Below, one piece after another: positions 17,411 through 26,229 of a stretch of 64,000 bases of DNA (positions are counted from its first letter, which is position 1; every line of letters starts with the position of its first letter). Below the pieces are notes generated by a model. The model worked only from the letters and a program-made list of their open reading frames with translations. It ran no database searches and was not told where the DNA came from. Where the stretch lies: NCBI RefSeq assembly GCF_024138125.1, contig NZ_CP099993.1, positions 62,001 to 126,000 on the forward strand, in the 5' to 3' direction. This stretch comes from Halorussus salilacus (lineage in GTDB: Archaea > Halobacteriota > Halobacteria > Halobacteriales > Haladaptataceae). The position numbers and the translations under genes are program-made.

Positions 17411-17947
17411 ATGGCTTTTGAGGACCTACTCGAAGACCCGGTAATTCAGAAGTATCTTCACGAGTTGGTCGGTCCGAAGGGAATGCCGGTGGCCGCGGCC
17501 CCGCCGGACGGCGAGGTCACCGACGAGGAGCTCGCCGAGGAACTCGACCTCGAACTCAACGACGTTCGACGGGCGCTTTTCATCCTCTACGAGAACGACC
17601 TGGCGACCTACCGGCGGCTCCGGGACGAGGACTCGGGGTGGCTGACCTACCTCTGGACCTTCGAGTACGACAACATCCCCGGGAACCTCGAAGAGGAGAT
17701 GCACCGGCTACTGGAGGCGCTCGAACAGCGCCGCGAGTACGAGCGCCACCACGAGTTCTACCTGTGTGAGGTCTGTTCGATCCGGTTCGAGTTCGGCGAG
17801 GCGATGGACTTCGGCTTCGAGTGCCCCGAGTGCGGGTCGCCCCTGGAGTCGATGGAGAACTCCCGGCTCGTCGACTCGATGGAGGGCCGAATCGAGCGGC
17901 TCCGAGAGGAGCTCAACGTCGAGCACCTCGAAGAGGCCGAGGCATAA
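17411..17947 (+). CDS. tfe: Transcription factor E (TFIIE-alpha homologue)
   Basis: 178-aa general transcription factor that helps open promoters with TBP and TFB. The N-terminal winged helix covers about residues 1-95 (VTDEELAEELDLELNDVRRALF). A helical linker and a zinc ribbon follow, with CEVCSIRFEF and CPECGSPLE (about 117-145). The C-terminal acidic helix ends LNVEHLEEAEA. It opens a co-directional cluster; its TAA overlaps the next ATG by one base. Confidence 0.95.
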   Translation: MAFEDLLEDPVIQKYLHELVGPKGMPVAAAPPDGEVTDEELAEELDLELNDVRRALFILYENDLATYRRLRDEDSGWLTYLWTFEYDNIPGNLEEEMHRLLEALEQRREYERHHEFYLCEVCSIRFEFGEAMDFGFECPECGSPLESMENSRLVDSMEGRIERLREELNVEHLEEAEA

Positions 17948-18639
17948 TGGTCGTCCTCGCTACCAAGGTGTACGTGCAGGGCGACGCCCGCGAGCGCGCG
18001 CTCGACGGCCTCCGGTCGCTCGTCGACAACGCGGTCGGCGACCTCGACGTCGAGTACACCGTCGGGGTACGCAGGGACGACTTCGCCGTGGTGACTCTGG
18101 AGGGCGACGACGAGGTCGTCGCGCGCAACCTCCTGCGCGAGGAGTGGGGCGAGATAACCCCGGACATGCGGCCGGGCGAGACCTACGTCGGGACGCTCGA
18201 ATCGTGGGACGAGGACGGCATCGTCCTCGACGCGGGCGAAGACGTGCGGATTCCCGCGAGCGAACTCGGTCTCGGGCAGGGGACGCCCGTCCAGATCGTC
18301 GAGCGGTTCGGACTCGTCCAGCACGTTCCCCTGCGATTCGTGTACGGCGGCGAGGGCGGAGACGACGGCGAGTCGAGCCCCCCGCGCCTCGCAGACGAGG
18401 AGCGCGACCGCCTCTACGAGTGGACCCGCGGAACCGGCCGGGTCAACGTCAACAGCGCGACCCGCGGGGAGGTCCGGGCGACGGTCAACCGCGCGGGCCA
18501 CGCCCGCGACATCGTCACGGTCGAGCGACTCGGCCTGCTCGAACAGAGCGTCGTCTGCAAGGACGAGACCGACCCGCCGGGGTTGCTCGCCGCCATCGGC
18601 GACTACCTGCCCGCGGAGATTCGTTGCGTTATTCCATGA
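17947..18639 (+). CDS. DUF2110 family protein
   Basis: 230-aa archaeal protein of unknown function, usually next to tfe. The N-terminus (VVLATKVYVQGDARERALDGL) is ferredoxin-like in pattern. A central part (ETYVGTLESWDEDGIVLDAGE) looks like an S1 or OB-type beta-barrel, and the C-terminal LYEWTRGTGRVNVNSATRGEVR is conserved. Start overlaps the tfe stop and its own stop overlaps the next start (ATGA), so it is the middle of an operon. A role in transcription or RNA is an inference from context. Confidence 0.85.
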   Translation: MVVLATKVYVQGDARERALDGLRSLVDNAVGDLDVEYTVGVRRDDFAVVTLEGDDEVVARNLLREEWGEITPDMRPGETYVGTLESWDEDGIVLDAGEDVRIPASELGLGQGTPVQIVERFGLVQHVPLRFVYGGEGGDDGESSPPRLADEERDRLYEWTRGTGRVNVNSATRGEVRATVNRAGHARDIVTVERLGLLEQSVVCKDETDPPGLLAAIGDYLPAEIRCVIP

Positions 18640-19412
18640 ATCGGCGACTCCTGCTCGGGTTCGCGGCGCTCGCGTTGCTCGCGCTCGGGGCTGGCTGTAC
18701 CGGGCTGTTCGGCCCGGACGAGTTCAGCGACGACCAGCTCTCACAGGAGGCCGACTACGACTGGAACACCACGGCCGACGTGACCGTCAACATCACGAGC
18801 GACGAGTACCGGGCGGTCTACAACGTCTCGAACCGCTCGGCGGTCGAGACCTACCAGCGCGAGTCGCTCGGCGGCGAGTCGCCGGTCGAGGTGTCGGCGG
18901 TCCAGTTCCGGTATCCGAACGGGACGGTCGCGACCGCAGAGGAGTTCGAGGTCGTGAAGCAGGACGACCGGACCGTGATACGACCGCCCGCAGAGGACGG
19001 GAAGCTGGCGTACACCGCGCCCCACCGCGGCAAGTCGTTCAGCATGCCAGTCACCGTCGAGGGGTCCTACGAGGTCGTCCTCCCCGAGGGAATGCGGGTC
19101 GGCAACTTCCTGCTGAGTCAGGTCCGGCCCGGCGAACACACCACCGAGGGTCCCGACGGGACGGCCGACGGCCGGGTCCACATTCACTGGGAGGAGGTGA
19201 CCGCCGACACCGTCGTCGTCCGCTACTACCTCGCCCGGGACCTCACCATCTTCGCCGGTATCATCGGCGGGGCCGCGCTCGTCGCGCTGGTCGGACTCGC
19301 CTACTTCCGGCTTCAGATTCGGAACCTCGAACGCGAGCGCGAGGAACTGGGGCTGAACGTCGACACCTCCGACGACGAGTTCGACGACGGGCCGCCGCCC
19401 GGGATGCGGTAG
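18636..19412 (+). CDS. DUF5803-type membrane-anchored lipoprotein
   Basis: 258-aa surface protein. A signal sequence with lipobox LGAGC places the lipid-anchored Cys at residue 21. An extracellular beta-rich domain follows (about 22-205). A transmembrane helix at about 206-228 (TIFAGIIGGAALVALVGLAYF) leads to a short cytoplasmic tail ending PPPGMR. Lipid anchor plus C-terminal TM is typical of this haloarchaeal family. Overlaps DUF2110 by 4 nt. Function unknown. Confidence 0.85.
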   Translation: MNRRLLLGFAALALLALGAGCTGLFGPDEFSDDQLSQEADYDWNTTADVTVNITSDEYRAVYNVSNRSAVETYQRESLGGESPVEVSAVQFRYPNGTVATAEEFEVVKQDDRTVIRPPAEDGKLAYTAPHRGKSFSMPVTVEGSYEVVLPEGMRVGNFLLSQVRPGEHTTEGPDGTADGRVHIHWEEVTADTVVVRYYLARDLTIFAGIIGGAALVALVGLAYFRLQIRNLEREREELGLNVDTSDDEFDDGPPPGMR

Positions 19413-19479
19413 GCCGCGGGCCCGATTCCCCGGGACGCCGCGAGACGGACTTTTATTCGCGCGCCCACAACGGACCCCT

Positions 19480-20169
19480 ATGCAGGTAGCCCTCGTCTCC
19501 GTCGGCGACGAACTGCTGGCGGGCGACACCGTCAACACGAACGCCGCGTGGCTCGGCCAGCGACTCGCCGAGCGCGGTGCGACCGTCGAGCGCGTGGTGG
19601 TCGTCCCCGACCGTGTCTCCGACATCGCCCGCGTGGTCAACGAACTCCGGGCCGAGTACGACGCCGTCGTCACCACCGGCGGGCTCGGGCCCACCCACGA
19701 CGACCTCACCATGGAGGGGGTCGCGGCCGCCGTCGGGGTCCCGGTCGAGGAACACCCCGACGCAGTCGAGTGGATCACCGACCACACCGACTACGAGCGC
19801 GGCGACCTCGTGGCGGGGACGACCCACCTCCCGAAGGGGGCGCGGATGCTGCCCAACGACGCGGGAGTCGCGCCCGGTTGCGTCATCGAGGGCGTCTACG
19901 TCCTGCCGGGGGTGCCCGCGGAGATGGAGGCGATGTTCGAGCGCGTCGCCGACGAGTTCACCGGCGAGTACCGGTACGTGACGACGGTTCGGGCCGACGA
20001 ACCCGAGAGCGCGCTGGTCGAGCGGTTCGCGGAACTGGACGAGCGATTCGACGTGACGGTCGGAAGCTACCCCGGCGACCACGTCCGGGTCAAACTCCAG
20101 AGCACCGACGAGGACGAACTCGACCGCGCGGCGGCGTGGCTCCGCGAGCGAGTCGAGTCGGTCGAGTGA
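19480..20169 (+). CDS. CinA/MoaB-type molybdopterin-binding domain protein
   Basis: 229-aa protein matching the N-terminal domain of CinA (competence/damage-inducible protein A): VSVGDELLAGDTVNTN, then TTGGLGPTHDDLTMEG and LPGVPAEMEAMF. The CinA C-terminal amidase domain is absent, as usual in archaea. Bacterial relatives hydrolyse nucleotide pyrophosphates such as ADP-ribose; whether this one does is unknown. Follows the lipoprotein gene by 67 nt with an own TATA-like ttttatt near 19451. Confidence 0.88.
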   Translation: MQVALVSVGDELLAGDTVNTNAAWLGQRLAERGATVERVVVVPDRVSDIARVVNELRAEYDAVVTTGGLGPTHDDLTMEGVAAAVGVPVEEHPDAVEWITDHTDYERGDLVAGTTHLPKGARMLPNDAGVAPGCVIEGVYVLPGVPAEMEAMFERVADEFTGEYRYVTTVRADEPESALVERFAELDERFDVTVGSYPGDHVRVKLQSTDEDELDRAAAWLRERVESVE

Positions 20170-20179
20170 ACACCGGCGG

Positions 20180-20290
20180 TTACCGGTAGAGGTACGCGAG
20201 CCACGCGACCGTGAGGGCGATGCCGACGACGCTGACGACGATTCCCGAGGCGTTGGCCGGAATCGACGCGGATTCTGCGAGTACGAACAT
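20180..20290 (-). CDS. 36-aa single-TM peptide
   Basis: Frame starting MFVLAESASIPANASG followed by one hydrophobic helix (IVVSVVGIALTVAWLAYLY) and a final Arg. Many haloarchaea carry such tiny membrane peptides downstream of the cinA-like gene, converging with it as here. Function unknown. Confidence 0.6.
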   Translation of the reverse strand: MFVLAESASIPANASGIVVSVVGIALTVAWLAYLYR

Positions 20291-20340
20291 GCCCGACGGT
20301 TCCCCCGGCGCTCCCTTAACGTTTATCAAGCGCGGTGATG

Positions 20341-20369
20341 CGGCGCGCTCGGCACTGCCGAGCGCGCCG
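20341..20369. repeat. Hairpin in 20291-20631 intergenic region
   Basis: Arms 20341-20353 and 20357-20369 (cggcgcgctcggc type) with loop act. The surrounding 340 bp carry no recognised gene, only this hairpin and the downstream promoter. Confidence 0.5.
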
Positions 20370-20544
20370 AGGAGTCGTCGAGGGAGCCGACGCGACCGTT
20401 CGAAACGCGCCGTTGAAATCGTGAACCGAATCGTAATCCGCGGCTACGTCGCGGTTCGTGCCCTGGCGAAAAATCGGGTTTCACACCGGGAGTCACTGGA
20501 AACAGTCCGTTGTCTGGCTGAACGCTCCCCAACGGTCGGCCCGG

Positions 20545-20554
20545 TTTATTTATA
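20545..20554 (+). promoter_or_regulatory. TATA box upstream of Gln/Gly/Met-repeat protein
   Basis: The sequence tttatttata at 20545-20554 is a strong TATA-like element. With the ATG at 20632 it implies a leader of about 50 nt, unlike the leaderless genes nearby. Confidence 0.55.
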
Positions 20555-20631
20555 ACTCGGGCGAACTCCGAGTCGTCCGTGAAGGCCCCGTTACCCGTTT
20601 CTGGGGCCTGCGCGGGGGAGAACGAACAACG

Positions 20632-21345
20632 ATGTCACAGAACTATCCGAACCCGACGGGAAGCACCGGCCAGCAGACAGGCGGTCAGATAGGCGGCGGT
20701 CAGATGGGCGGTAGCCAGATGGGCCAGCAGACCGGGGCGGCCTTCCAGACCGCCCACCAGCAGGTCGGCCACCAGTTCGAATCGGAGCTGACACCCGAAC
20801 TCAACGAGGCGCTCGAAGCCTTCGACCGCGTGGTCGAGGTCGCGTCGTGGTGCGCCGACAAGTGCATCGAGTCGGGACCACAGATGGCCGAGTGCGCCCG
20901 CCTGTGCGACGACCTCTCGGAGGTCGCGGAACTCAACGAGAAGCTCATCGCGCGCGACTCCATCAACGGCCCGGAGGTCGCCGAGGCCTTCCTCCGCATC
21001 GCCCAGCAGGGCATCCCGATACTCCAGCAACACCAGCAACCCCACGTCCAGGAGACGCTCCAGACGGTCACCTACGCCATCGACACGACCAACAAGCTAC
21101 TGGACTCGATCAGCGGCCAACCGATGGGCACCCAGCAGGGATTCCAGGAGATGGCTCAGCAGGGCGGAATGGGCCAGCAGTCCGGTGGGCAGATGGGCCA
21201 GCAATCCGGTGGACAGATGCGCCAGCAGTCCGGTGGACAGATGGGCCAGCAGTCCGGTGGACAGATGCGCCAGCAGTCCCAGCACCCCCAGAGTCAGGGG
21301 CCCCAGTCCCAGAGCGAGTTTCAGGGCGGCCGGACGCCATACTGA
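20632..21345 (+). CDS. Cys-containing helical protein with Gln/Gly/Met repeat tail
   Basis: 237-aa protein in three parts. The N-terminus (1-45) is Gln/Gly-rich. The centre (about 50-165) is helical with Cys residues in CADKCIES and CARLCDD, like four-helix-bundle (DUF326-like) copper-sequestering proteins. The tail (about 180-237) has tandem MGQQSGGQ-type octapeptides and ends GGRTPY. No signal peptide or TM. Metal binding or granule association is possible but unproven. Monocistronic with its own strong TATA. Confidence 0.75.
   Translation: MSQNYPNPTGSTGQQTGGQIGGGQMGGSQMGQQTGAAFQTAHQQVGHQFESELTPELNEALEAFDRVVEVASWCADKCIESGPQMAECARLCDDLSEVAELNEKLIARDSINGPEVAEAFLRIAQQGIPILQQHQQPHVQETLQTVTYAIDTTNKLLDSISGQPMGTQQGFQEMAQQGGMGQQSGGQMGQQSGGQMRQQSGGQMGQQSGGQMRQQSQHPQSQGPQSQSEFQGGRTPY
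21169..21282 (+). repeat. 24-bp tandem repeat coding for the Gln/Met tail
   Basis: Units begin at 21169, 21193, 21217, 21241 and 21265, the last truncated at 18 bp. The second codon alternates between ggc (Gly) and cgc (Arg) in later units. Confidence 0.9.
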
Positions 21346-21422
21346 GTTCCGCTGACCCCGACCGCACCGACCGCGTCGCTTTTTCCGGACCGCTTTTGCG
21401 CCCGACCCCCGTAGACCCGTCC

Positions 21423-22493
21423 ATGCGACGAATCGGCGTGGTGGTCAATCCCATCGCCGGAATGGGCGGGCGAGTAGGACTCAAAGGCACCGACGGGAAG
21501 GTCGAGGAGGCCCGCGAGCGCGGCGCGGAGCCGCGCGCGCCCGGCCGCGCGGTCGCGGCGCTCGCGGCCCTCCGCGAGCGCGCGCCCGACGCCGAGCTGC
21601 TGACCTACGGCGGCCAGATGGGCGCAGAGGAAGCCCGAGAGGCGGGGTTCGACCCGGTCGCGGTGGGCGAACCCGCAGGCGGGGAGACGACCGCCGCCGA
21701 CACCCGCGAAGCCGTCAGGGAGTTCGCCGGGCGAAACGCCGACCTGATACTGTTCGTCGGCGGCGACGGCACCGCGGTCGACGTGGCCGAGACGCTCGAC
21801 GAACTCGACGCCGAGGTCCCGATTCTCGGCGTTCCGGCGGGCGTGAAGGTCTACTCGGCGGTGTTCGCGGTCAGCCCCGAGGCCGCAGGCCGGGTCGCCG
21901 CCGACTTCGACCGGACCGAGACCCGCGAGGTCAACGACATCGACGAGGAGGCCTACCGGGAGGGCGAGGTCCGCGCGGGGCTGAAGGCGCTCGCGGCGGT
22001 CCCGGTCGCCGAGGACCTCCAGTCGAGCAAGCAGGTCGGCGGCGGGACCGTCGAGAGCCTCGCGGCGGGGGTCGCCGACGACGCGCGCGCGTCGTCGGCG
22101 ACCTACGTCCTCGGGCCGGGCGGCACGGTCGGGGCGATAAAATCGGAACTCGGCTTCGAGGGGTCGCCGCTCGGCGTGGACGTGTGGCGGGACGGGGAGG
22201 TGCTGGTCGCAGACGCCAGCGCCGACGAGATTCTCGACCACTTGGGCGAGGACAATGTAATCGTGGTCTCGCCCATCGGCGGGCAGGGGTTCGTCTTCGG
22301 CCGGGGCAACGACCAGATATCGCCCGACGTAATCGGCGAGTCCGAGGTCGAGGTTGTCGCGTCGAAGCGCAAACTCGACGACATCGGCGTCCTCCGGGTC
22401 GACACGGGCGACGACGAGGTCGACGAGTCGTTGCGCGGGTGGCGGAAGGTCCGGGTCGGTCGGTTCGAGCGCCGGATGATGAAGGTGGCGTGA
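21423..22493 (+). CDS. ATP-NAD kinase family protein
   Basis: 356-aa protein with the NAD kinase/diacylglycerol kinase-like fold: VVNPIAGMGGRVGLKGTDG at the start and the phosphate-binding FVGGDGTAVDVAE motif (about residue 113). The later GGTVGAIKSELG and SPIGGQGFVFGRGN segments are typical of the COG3199 branch. That branch is distinct from the main haloarchaeal NAD kinase, so the nucleotide substrate is uncertain. Confidence 0.88.
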   Translation: MRRIGVVVNPIAGMGGRVGLKGTDGKVEEARERGAEPRAPGRAVAALAALRERAPDAELLTYGGQMGAEEAREAGFDPVAVGEPAGGETTAADTREAVREFAGRNADLILFVGGDGTAVDVAETLDELDAEVPILGVPAGVKVYSAVFAVSPEAAGRVAADFDRTETREVNDIDEEAYREGEVRAGLKALAAVPVAEDLQSSKQVGGGTVESLAAGVADDARASSATYVLGPGGTVGAIKSELGFEGSPLGVDVWRDGEVLVADASADEILDHLGEDNVIVVSPIGGQGFVFGRGNDQISPDVIGESEVEVVASKRKLDDIGVLRVDTGDDEVDESLRGWRKVRVGRFERRMMKVA

Positions 22494-22539
22494 GGGCCAG
22501 AGCGTGAGGGCCAAGGCGTGAGAGCCAGAGCGTGAGGGG
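22488..22539 (+). repeat. 14-bp tandem repeats after NAD-kinase-like gene
   Basis: Three full units of gcgtgagggccaga type start at 22488, 22502 and 22516, with a fourth partial one at 22530. The first unit overlaps the stop codon. Confidence 0.7.
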
Positions 22540-22626
22540 ACACGGGGACGGAGGGAGTGACTCGGAGAAGGGTCAATAATTGGCATCTAGGGAAGCTTAA
22601 GGTCGTTCGGGTCCGACTAATCGGAT

Positions 22627-23655
22627 ATGGAGACGCGGAAGGTACAGCGGTTAGGACCCTCGACGCTCGCGATGACCCTCCCGGCCGAGTGGGCCAAGGA
22701 AAACGACGTCGAGAAGGGCGACGAGGTCTCGCTCAGGATGGGTGGCAAGGGAACGCTGACGGTCCTCCCGGAGTCGGCTCACACCGAGGAGTCCGAAGCC
22801 ATCATCCACGCCGAGAACCTCGACGCCGACGCGGTCGAGCGCGCCATCGTCGCCCAGTACGTGCTCGGACGCCGGGTCATCCACGTCGAGAGCGAGGAGA
22901 CCCTCGATAGCGCGCACATCAACGCGGTCTACAAGGCCGAGACCCAGTTGATGGGGCTGGGCGTCGTCGAGGAGACCCCCAACAGCATCGCCATCCGGTG
23001 TTCGGTCGACCCCGAGGACTTCAGCCTCGACAATCTGCTCGAACGACTGGAGAACACCGGTTCGACCATGCGCGGCGAGGCGGTCAAGGCGCTCGCACAC
23101 GGCAACCCCGACCTCGCCCAGCGGGCGCTGAACCGCGAACGACAGGCCAACAAGATATTCGTCCTCCTGCTGAGGCTCATCTTCACGGCCTACCAGAACC
23201 CCACGCTCGCGCGCGCGGTGGACTTGGATAGCGGCTTCCCACTTATCGGCTATCGGTCCATCGCCAAGAACCTCGAACTCACCGCCGACAACGCCGAGGA
23301 CATCGCCGAGATTGTGCTCGAAGCCGAGGGCCACACCCTCGACGTGGACGGCGCGACGATGCGCCGCATCCGGGAGTTCACCGATCAGGTCGACGAGATA
23401 ACCGCGCTGGCCGTGCGAGCGGCGGTCGAGCGCGATTACGACAAGACCCTCGAAGTCCGGGCGCTGTTCCACGAGATCGGCGACCGGGAGGGCGAGATAC
23501 TCGCCGACCTGCCCGAGATGGACAACGAGAGCCTGCTCGCCATCCGCGAGGTGCTGGTGAGCCTCCAGCAGACCGCCCAGTACGCCATGCGGAACGCCGA
23601 AATCGCGGCGAATCTCGCGCTCAACGAGGAGAGCGAGCACACGACCATCAACTGA
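22627..23655 (+). CDS. AbrB-PhoU phosphate-uptake regulator family protein
   Basis: 342-aa protein. Residues 1-50 form an AbrB/SpoVT swapped-hairpin DNA-binding domain (STLAMTLPAEWAKENDVEKGDEV). Two PhoU helical repeats follow (about 110-225 and 230-335; AVKALAHGNPDLAQRAL, RALFHEIGDREGEIL). This combination is typical of archaeal PhoU-like regulators of phosphate transport or related stress, but no pst genes are adjacent. A TATA-like element lies near 22596-22603, and a perfect hairpin follows the stop. Confidence 0.9.
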   Translation: METRKVQRLGPSTLAMTLPAEWAKENDVEKGDEVSLRMGGKGTLTVLPESAHTEESEAIIHAENLDADAVERAIVAQYVLGRRVIHVESEETLDSAHINAVYKAETQLMGLGVVEETPNSIAIRCSVDPEDFSLDNLLERLENTGSTMRGEAVKALAHGNPDLAQRALNRERQANKIFVLLLRLIFTAYQNPTLARAVDLDSGFPLIGYRSIAKNLELTADNAEDIAEIVLEAEGHTLDVDGATMRRIREFTDQVDEITALAVRAAVERDYDKTLEVRALFHEIGDREGEILADLPEMDNESLLAIREVLVSLQQTAQYAMRNAEIAANLALNEESEHTTIN

Positions 23656-23665
23656 CGCTCCGCGA

Positions 23666-23694
23666 CGCGACCGACCGCGACGCGGTCGGTCGCG
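23666..23694 (+). terminator. 14-bp-arm hairpin and T-rich tract after phoU-like gene
   Basis: Arms 23666-23679 and 23681-23694 around one A, followed by ggtttcgtctttcgtttcg. It starts 10 nt after the stop, so it is a good terminator candidate. Confidence 0.65.
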
Positions 23695-23708
23695 TCGGTT
23701 TCGTCTTT

Positions 23709-23754
23709 CGTTTCGTCCGAGAAGCCGTTTCGTCCGAGAAGCCGTTTCGCCGAG
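23709..23754. repeat. 17-bp tandem repeat
   Basis: cgtttcgtccgagaagc occurs at 23709-23725 and 23726-23742 with a partial third copy from 23743. It sits between the phoU-like terminator and a converging gene. Confidence 0.7.
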
Positions 23755-23766
23755 GGACCAACGCGT

Positions 23767-24270
23767 CTAGTCGGCGCTGATCACCTCGCCCTCGTCGCGG
23801 GTAGTCGTCTCGTCGGTGCCGTCGTCGGTCGCCTTCTCGGCGGTCAGGGGGTTCCGCCGCGAGATGCCACAGTCGAACGCGGGATGCTCCGCGAAGTGGC
23901 GCACCAGCATGTGGCGGCGCGACCCCGTGATTCCGGTCCGACCCACGTCGTCGGCCGTGAACTCGTCGGGCAGTCGCTCGAACAGTCGGCGCAGAACCTC
24001 GAAGCTCTCGAACACCTTCGAGTTGCCCGCCGAGTTGGCCCCGCGTCGGGCCACCTCGTACGCGCCGTCCTCGCGGTGGACGCCCGCGGTCCGGAAGAAC
24101 TCCCGGCGCTGGGTCAGCGCGTCGCCGACCGCGTCCTGCAGGTCTGCGGCCTCGTCCCTAGTCAGTTCGTAGTCACTGCCGTCGACCGCCAGAACTATCG
24201 ATTCACCGTCTCGTCGTACCGATACGTCGTTCTCATCGCCCGAGAAGAACTCGATCAGGAGCCTGAACAC
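23767..24270 (-). CDS. Conserved haloarchaeal protein, unknown function
   Basis: 167-aa cytoplasmic protein. It has an N-terminal beta-rich part (VSVRRDGESIVLAVDGSDYELT) that leads into helices with TRDEAADLQDAVGDALTQRREFFRTAG. A conserved VFESFEVLRRLFERLP segment follows, with an RFAEHPAF-like end, then a Thr/Asp/Glu-rich tail. The long coherent acidic protein and its isolated promoter region (24271-24469) support a real gene. No domain of known function was recognised. Confidence 0.75.
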   Translation of the reverse strand: MFRLLIEFFSGDENDVSVRRDGESIVLAVDGSDYELTRDEAADLQDAVGDALTQRREFFRTAGVHREDGAYEVARRGANSAGNSKVFESFEVLRRLFERLPDEFTADDVGRTGITGSRRHMLVRHFAEHPAFDCGISRRNPLTAEKATDDGTDETTTRDEGEVISAD

Positions 24271-24469
24271 TCCGTGTCATGCAGTCGTACGTCTTCTCCC
24301 CGGGGTAAAAACTCTACCGGCGAGTGCAAAGGTTACGGAAAATTCGAGGAGAAGACCCTGCCCTTCGGGGCGAGGAGAACGTCAATCCCGAGTAAAAGCT
24401 GTCGGCCCCGACCCGCGGCCCGCGACGCGAGTAGAATGAACTAAGTTCCGGCCGCCGGAAACGCTCGAT

Positions 24470-24658
24470 ATGGCCGAACACGAGACGGTCGCGACCGACA
24501 AGGGCATCGGACTCGCCACGCTGTTCACGCTAGTGGCGGCGGTCGCCGCGGTGGCGATGTTCGCGGTCCCGGGCACCGAACTCGCCGCGTGGGGTTTCGC
24601 GGTCGCCATGCTGGCTGGCGTGCTGGCGGTCGCGGCTGTACACCTCTACTGGCGGTGA
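24470..24658 (+). CDS. Two-TM small membrane protein
   Basis: 62-aa haloarchaeal protein with polar N-terminus (MAEHETVATDKG) and two hydrophobic helices (about 13-32 and 38-59) separated by PGTELAAW, ending HLYWR. This hairpin type is common in haloarchaea; function unknown. The next gene starts 64 nt downstream behind its own TATA-like element. Confidence 0.75.
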   Translation: MAEHETVATDKGIGLATLFTLVAAVAAVAMFAVPGTELAAWGFAVAMLAGVLAVAAVHLYWR

Positions 24659-24721
24659 GATAATCGAGCGATTTCCGGCGGGAAATCGTTAAGGGTACGA
24701 ACGCCGTATACCCCTGCGAGG

Positions 24722-24946
24722 ATGACTGACTACACCGACGAGGAACGGCGTATACTCGCGTACCTCCGCGAGAGCGTCTCGCGCGGCGAGCGCTACTTCC
24801 GCGCGAAGAACATCGCCGAGCAACTCGGCCTCTCGTCAAAGCAGGTCGGTGTTAGGCTTCCCCGACTCGCCGAGAAGAGCGAGGAGGTCGACATCGAGAA
24901 GTGGGGGCGTGCGCGCTCGACGACGTGGAAAGTGACGCCGAGTTAG
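24722..24946 (+). CDS. Small winged-helix DNA-binding protein
   Basis: 74-aa protein with a clear winged helix: helix 1 DEERRILAYLRES, recognition region KNIAEQLGLSSKQVGVRLPRLAE, and wing IEKWGRARSTTWKVTPS. It consists of the DNA-binding domain only and is conserved in haloarchaea. TATA-like sequence at 24684-24692 with a start about 30 nt later suggests a leaderless transcript. The target genes are unknown. Confidence 0.82.
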   Translation: MTDYTDEERRILAYLRESVSRGERYFRAKNIAEQLGLSSKQVGVRLPRLAEKSEEVDIEKWGRARSTTWKVTPS

Positions 24947-25006
24947 ACGGGAACGTGACGCCGAGTTAGTCGGCGGGTTTTTGGGACCGCACCCCGAATC
25001 ACCGAT

Positions 25007-25429
25007 ATGACCGTCAGGGTGGAGCGGACCTTCGACCTCGCGGTTCCGCCGGAGGAGGTCTGGGAGTTCATCGCAGACCCCGAGCGTCGAGCCACCGCCA
25101 TCAGCGTCGTGGAGGACTACGAACGGACCGGCGAGAACACGTCCATCTGGCACATCTCGGTTCCCATCCCGTTTCTGAACACGACCGTCCCGGTCGAGAC
25201 CGAGGACGTAGAGATCGACCCGCCGCGCTACGTGAAGTTCATCGGCCGGTCGTCTGCGCTCCGAGTGACCGGCGAACACGAGGTGAGGGAGACCGACGCC
25301 GGGAGCCAGCTCGTCAACCGCTTCGTAGTCGAGGGCCGGGTCCCCGGCATCGAGCGCTACTTCAAGCGGAACCTCGATCAGGAGCTCGACAACCTCGAAG
25401 ACGCGCTCCGAGAGGAGGCTCAGGCGTGA
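25007..25429 (+). CDS. SRPBCC / CoxG-like protein
   Basis: 140-aa hydrophobic-pocket protein of the START/Bet v1-like superfamily. It has the opening VRVERTFDLAVPPEEVWEFIADPE and the closing long helix YFKRNLDQELDNLEDALREEA, which covers the ligand pocket in this fold. The ligand is unknown. Its TGA overlaps the GTG start of the nitrilase-family gene (GTGA), so both are co-translated. Confidence 0.85.
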   Translation: MTVRVERTFDLAVPPEEVWEFIADPERRATAISVVEDYERTGENTSIWHISVPIPFLNTTVPVETEDVEIDPPRYVKFIGRSSALRVTGEHEVRETDAGSQLVNRFVVEGRVPGIERYFKRNLDQELDNLEDALREEAQA

Positions 25430-26229
25430 GGCTCGCGCTGGCCCAGCTCGAGATCGAGGCCGGGGCAATCGAGGGCAACCGCGAGCGCGCGCTCGACGCA
25501 ATCGCGGCGGCCGCCGACCGCGGTGCCGACCTCGTCGCACTCCCCGAGATATTCAACGTTGGGTACTTCGCGTTCGACACCTACCGGCGCGGGGCCGAAC
25601 CGGTCGAGGGGCCGACCCTGACCGCGATAGCCGACGCCGCGCGCGACCACGGCGTCGGCGTGCTCGCGGGCAGCATCGTCGAGGACCTCGCCGAGACCGA
25701 GAGCGTCGAGACCCCGGCCGACGAGGGGCTTGCGAACACCTCGGTCCTGTTCGACCGCGACGGGAGTCGCCTCGCGGTGTACCGCAAGCACCACCTGTTC
25801 GGGTACGAGTCGGCGGAGGCCCGGATGCTCGTCCCGGGCGAGACCCTCGGCGTCGCGACGTTCGGTGGCGCGACGGTCGGGATGACCACCTGCTACGACC
25901 TGCGATTCCCGGAACTGTACCGCGACATCGCCGAGGCCGGGGCCGACCTCGTGGTGGTGCCGAGCGCGTGGCCGTACCCGCGCGTCGAGCACTGGAAGCT
26001 CCTCGGTCGGGCCCGCGCGGTCGAGAACCAGCTGTTCGTCGCGACCGTCAACGGGGCGGGCGAGTTCGACGACGCATCCCTGCTGGGTCGCTCGACCGCC
26101 TACGACCCGTGGGGGACGACGCTCGCCAGCACCGACGACGACCCGGACCTCGTCGTCGCCGACATCGACCTCGACAGGGTCGAGGCGGTCCGCGAGGAGT
26201 TCCCGGCGTGGCGCGACCGGCGCATCTGA
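25426..26229 (+). CDS. Carbon-nitrogen hydrolase (nitrilase superfamily)
   Basis: 267-aa amidase-type enzyme. The catalytic triad is visible: Glu in LPEIFNVGY (about 41), Lys in VYRKHHLFG (about 124) and Cys in MTTCYDLRFPEL (about 154). Sequence type is closest to omega-amidase or Nit-like proteins acting on small amides such as 2-oxoglutaramate; the substrate is not determined. GTG start overlapping the SRPBCC stop. Confidence 0.9.
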   Translation: MRLALAQLEIEAGAIEGNRERALDAIAAAADRGADLVALPEIFNVGYFAFDTYRRGAEPVEGPTLTAIADAARDHGVGVLAGSIVEDLAETESVETPADEGLANTSVLFDRDGSRLAVYRKHHLFGYESAEARMLVPGETLGVATFGGATVGMTTCYDLRFPELYRDIAEAGADLVVVPSAWPYPRVEHWKLLGRARAVENQLFVATVNGAGEFDDASLLGRSTAYDPWGTTLASTDDDPDLVVADIDLDRVEAVREEFPAWRDRRI

